Assembly: GCA_019828545.1 (NCBI GenBank)
Contig: JACVRA010000032.1
Location: 2,589 to 13,275, forward strand
Source: Paracamarosporium sp. OC-R06-R3
Lineage: Eukaryota; Ascomycota; Dothideomycetes; Pleosporales; Didymosphaeriaceae
Direction: 5' to 3'
DNA length: 10,687 bases
The notes below the pieces were generated by a model. The model ran no database searches, had not been told where the DNA came from, and saw only the letters and a program-made list of their open reading frames with translations. Made by a program: the position numbers and the translations under genes. Each line of letters begins with the position of its first letter. Within the stretch, counting starts at the first letter, position 1. Of this stretch, positions 9,242 to 10,687 are shown one piece after another.

Positions 9242-10263
9242 TAGCCTATAGGCCTAATATAAAAGGATATAAAAAAGCTATTAAGTTATTTATAGTAAGG
9301 AGTTTACTATATAGGTAGACTTAATTTACGTTGCCAAGATCCTACTTATTTAAGCTCCTAATAATTATAGCCCTACTAAGCCACTAAGGCCTAATATAAT
9401 TAGTAAGTCCTAAGCTTTATTATACTTCCCTCTATTTAAACTCTATAGATAGTCCCTTATCTACGCTTATTAGGGCTATTCTAGCTTTAAAGATATTTTA
9501 ATAAGCTTAATAGGCTAGTAGTAACTTTTCCTAGACTTTATTTCCTAATAGTAGGTCCTTATTAACGTTGATATATTCTTAATCTAAGTCCTACTCTAGC
9601 CTAGGCTGTCTTAATATAGCTTAATTGGGTACTTTAGTTAATTACTAGATTAATATATATTAGTTTTAAATTAAAGTATTAAATTACGCTAGCTTAGCTA
9701 TCCTAAGTTATAAGCTTTAAGTTAGAGCTAATCTAGGCTTAATAGCTATATATAGTAGTAGGTTTTAATACTTTAAGTTAAATACTATAAGATAACTTAC
9801 TATAGCTTTAAATAAGTTGTTCTACTAATGCTTAAACCCTAGGTTAGGTATACGTAGGGAGGTAGTAATCTTTTTTTATAAATATAGTAGCTACTTAGCT
9901 CTAAGTATATTACCCTATATAGCTATACTAAGAAATTAAGCTTTAAACTTTAGAAAGGTCTTCTTATAGTCTATCTTTAGTTACTAAAAAGTAGTTTAAT
10001 ATTTAGCCGCCTTATTACTAAATAGGAAGTAGGATAATATTAATAATATTATCTCTTTAGTATTCTAAAATTAAGTCTACTCTACTATAGCCAAATACTG
10101 CGGCTTTAAATAGCCTTAAGTAGTGCTAGTAGTGTATCCCTATACTAAAGCCATATAAGTACATTTACTTAAATAGTAATTAATATTAATTTTTAAGTAG
10201 TTAATTATTAAGGTTTTCTACTATAGAAATGTAGGCTCTAAGCTATTTATTAGGGAATTAATT

Positions 10264-10282
10264 TCCGGGGTTCGTTCCAACA
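10264..10282 (-). repeat. Possible LTR terminus (TGTTGG-type end)
   Basis: This short GC-richer, little-mutated string ends CCAACA on the plus strand, so it begins TGTTGG on the minus strand. That is a common start for LTRs, including some copia-type ones. No partner copy or opposite end was found in the window, so this is a weak suggestion only. Confidence 0.18.
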
Positions 10283-10523
10283 GCTTTAATATAATTAATC
10301 CTAGTAATTAAAATAGGTAATTAATATTTAGTAAGCCATTAGGTTGTTATTATATAGTTAATAGAGGCTTAGTTGTAGGTAGTAGTTAATTATTTCTTAA
10401 TAGTAGCTTAAGCTGTAACTATAACTACTAGATTTAAGCCTATAAGGCCTTAACTAGGCTAAGGGCCATAGCTAAGTCTAATCTATTATAGATTTAATAT
10501 ATAGAGGTAGCTTAGTTACTACT

Positions 10524-10539
10524 ATTATTATTATTATTA
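10524..10539. repeat. Short ATT trinucleotide repeat
   Basis: About five tandem ATT units form a small microsatellite in otherwise unassigned repeat DNA. No function is suggested. Confidence 0.75.
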
Positions 10540-10687
10540 CCTAATTTTAAATTAGGCTAGGAGGATAGTAGGGGCTTAATCTAACTTTAGTTTTAAACCG
10601 TCTATTAAGTTAATTTAGCTAAGTATTAAGTAGACATTAATGTTTAATTTTAAGTCTATAGATTATTAATAGTTATAATTCTCTATT

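Larger units (their letters stand above)
9242..10687. other. Unassigned RIP-mutated repeat DNA
   Basis: This stretch of about 1.4 kb has high TA and low CA/TG content on both strands, like the retroelements. Some frames show long runs interrupted only by TAA/TAG (for example plus strand about 9327-9600), but I could not match any of them to a domain. RT motifs expected next in element 2 are not visible. It may be another decayed transposon, an LTR or intergenic repeat DNA. Less-mutated islands lie around 10090-10160 and 10264-10282. Confidence 0.5.

Noticed and set aside
10263..10284. tRNA-like T-arm (GGTTCG string)
   Set aside because: The flanking bases do not form the five-pair T stem, and no acceptor, D or anticodon arms were seen next to it.
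1..10687. Mitochondrial or AT-rich bacterial genome
   Set aside because: The AT bias comes from loss of CA/TG with paired LTRs that differ only by transitions, which is RIP. Reading frames are full of TAA/TAG, and no mitochondrial or bacterial genes are seen.
1..10687. Many short ATG-to-stop ORFs on both strands
   Set aside because: They fall out of step with the long fossil frames that carry gag/pol motifs, or are too short and lack motifs. Only frames supported by domain spacing were kept.
1..10687. CRISPR array or regular tandem repeat system
   Set aside because: No regularly spaced direct repeats were seen. The only large repeat pair is the two LTRs.
9240..10687. Continuation of element 2 pol (RT/integrase) right of the Ns
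   Set aside because: No RT or integrase motif such as a Y-x-D-D-type or D-G-x-T-E-R-type string was found on either strand in this part.

Overview
This window looks like a gene-free, AT-rich repeat block from a filamentous ascomycete (Pezizomycotina) whose transposons were destroyed by repeat-induced point mutation (RIP). By eye G+C is about 20-25%. The dinucleotides CA and TG are strongly depleted and TA is greatly enriched. TGA is almost absent, while TAA and TAG occur wherever Gln and Trp codons would be expected. I find no cellular gene. What survives is the fossil coding of two nested Ty3/gypsy-type LTR retrotransposons.

Element 1 (1 to 7101) reads on the minus strand. Its 5' LTR is at the right (through 7101) and its 3' LTR is at the left (1-339, cut by the window start). 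Gag runs leftward from about 6530 and has a CCHC knuckle at 5558-5599. Pol follows in the -1 frame and carries protease, reverse transcriptase, RNase H, integrase with a D-x35-E spacing, and a C-terminal chromodomain ending near 1044. An A_AAA_AAA heptamer in the gag frame (4793-4799) is a candidate frameshift site. No indel was found in either frame: pol motifs from 4454 to 1158 share one register. A polypurine tract abuts the 3' LTR.

Element 1 also carries an extra ORF on the opposite (plus) strand, between the end of pol and the 3' LTR (about 536-1078). Its N-terminus has six Tyr codons in the exact spacing C-x2-C-x6-C-x8-C-x2-C-x6-C, as expected if RIP turned TGT/TGC into TAT/TAC. A coiled-coil-like segment follows. 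This is the most interesting object in the window: an antisense, Zn2Cys6-like accessory gene of a chromovirus.

Element 2 (7102-9239) is a different gypsy-type element on the plus strand. Its gag frame is open right at the outer edge of element 1's 5' LTR, so element 1 probably inserted into element 2's gag. A CCHC knuckle (7680-7721) and a protease (about 8900-9180) share one frame, separated by an unusually long linker. The element is lost at two Ns (9240-9241).

From 9242 to 10687 the DNA is still heavily mutated but shows no domain I can name. It contains a short less-mutated GC-richer patch (about 10264-10282) and a small trinucleotide repeat (about 10524-10539).
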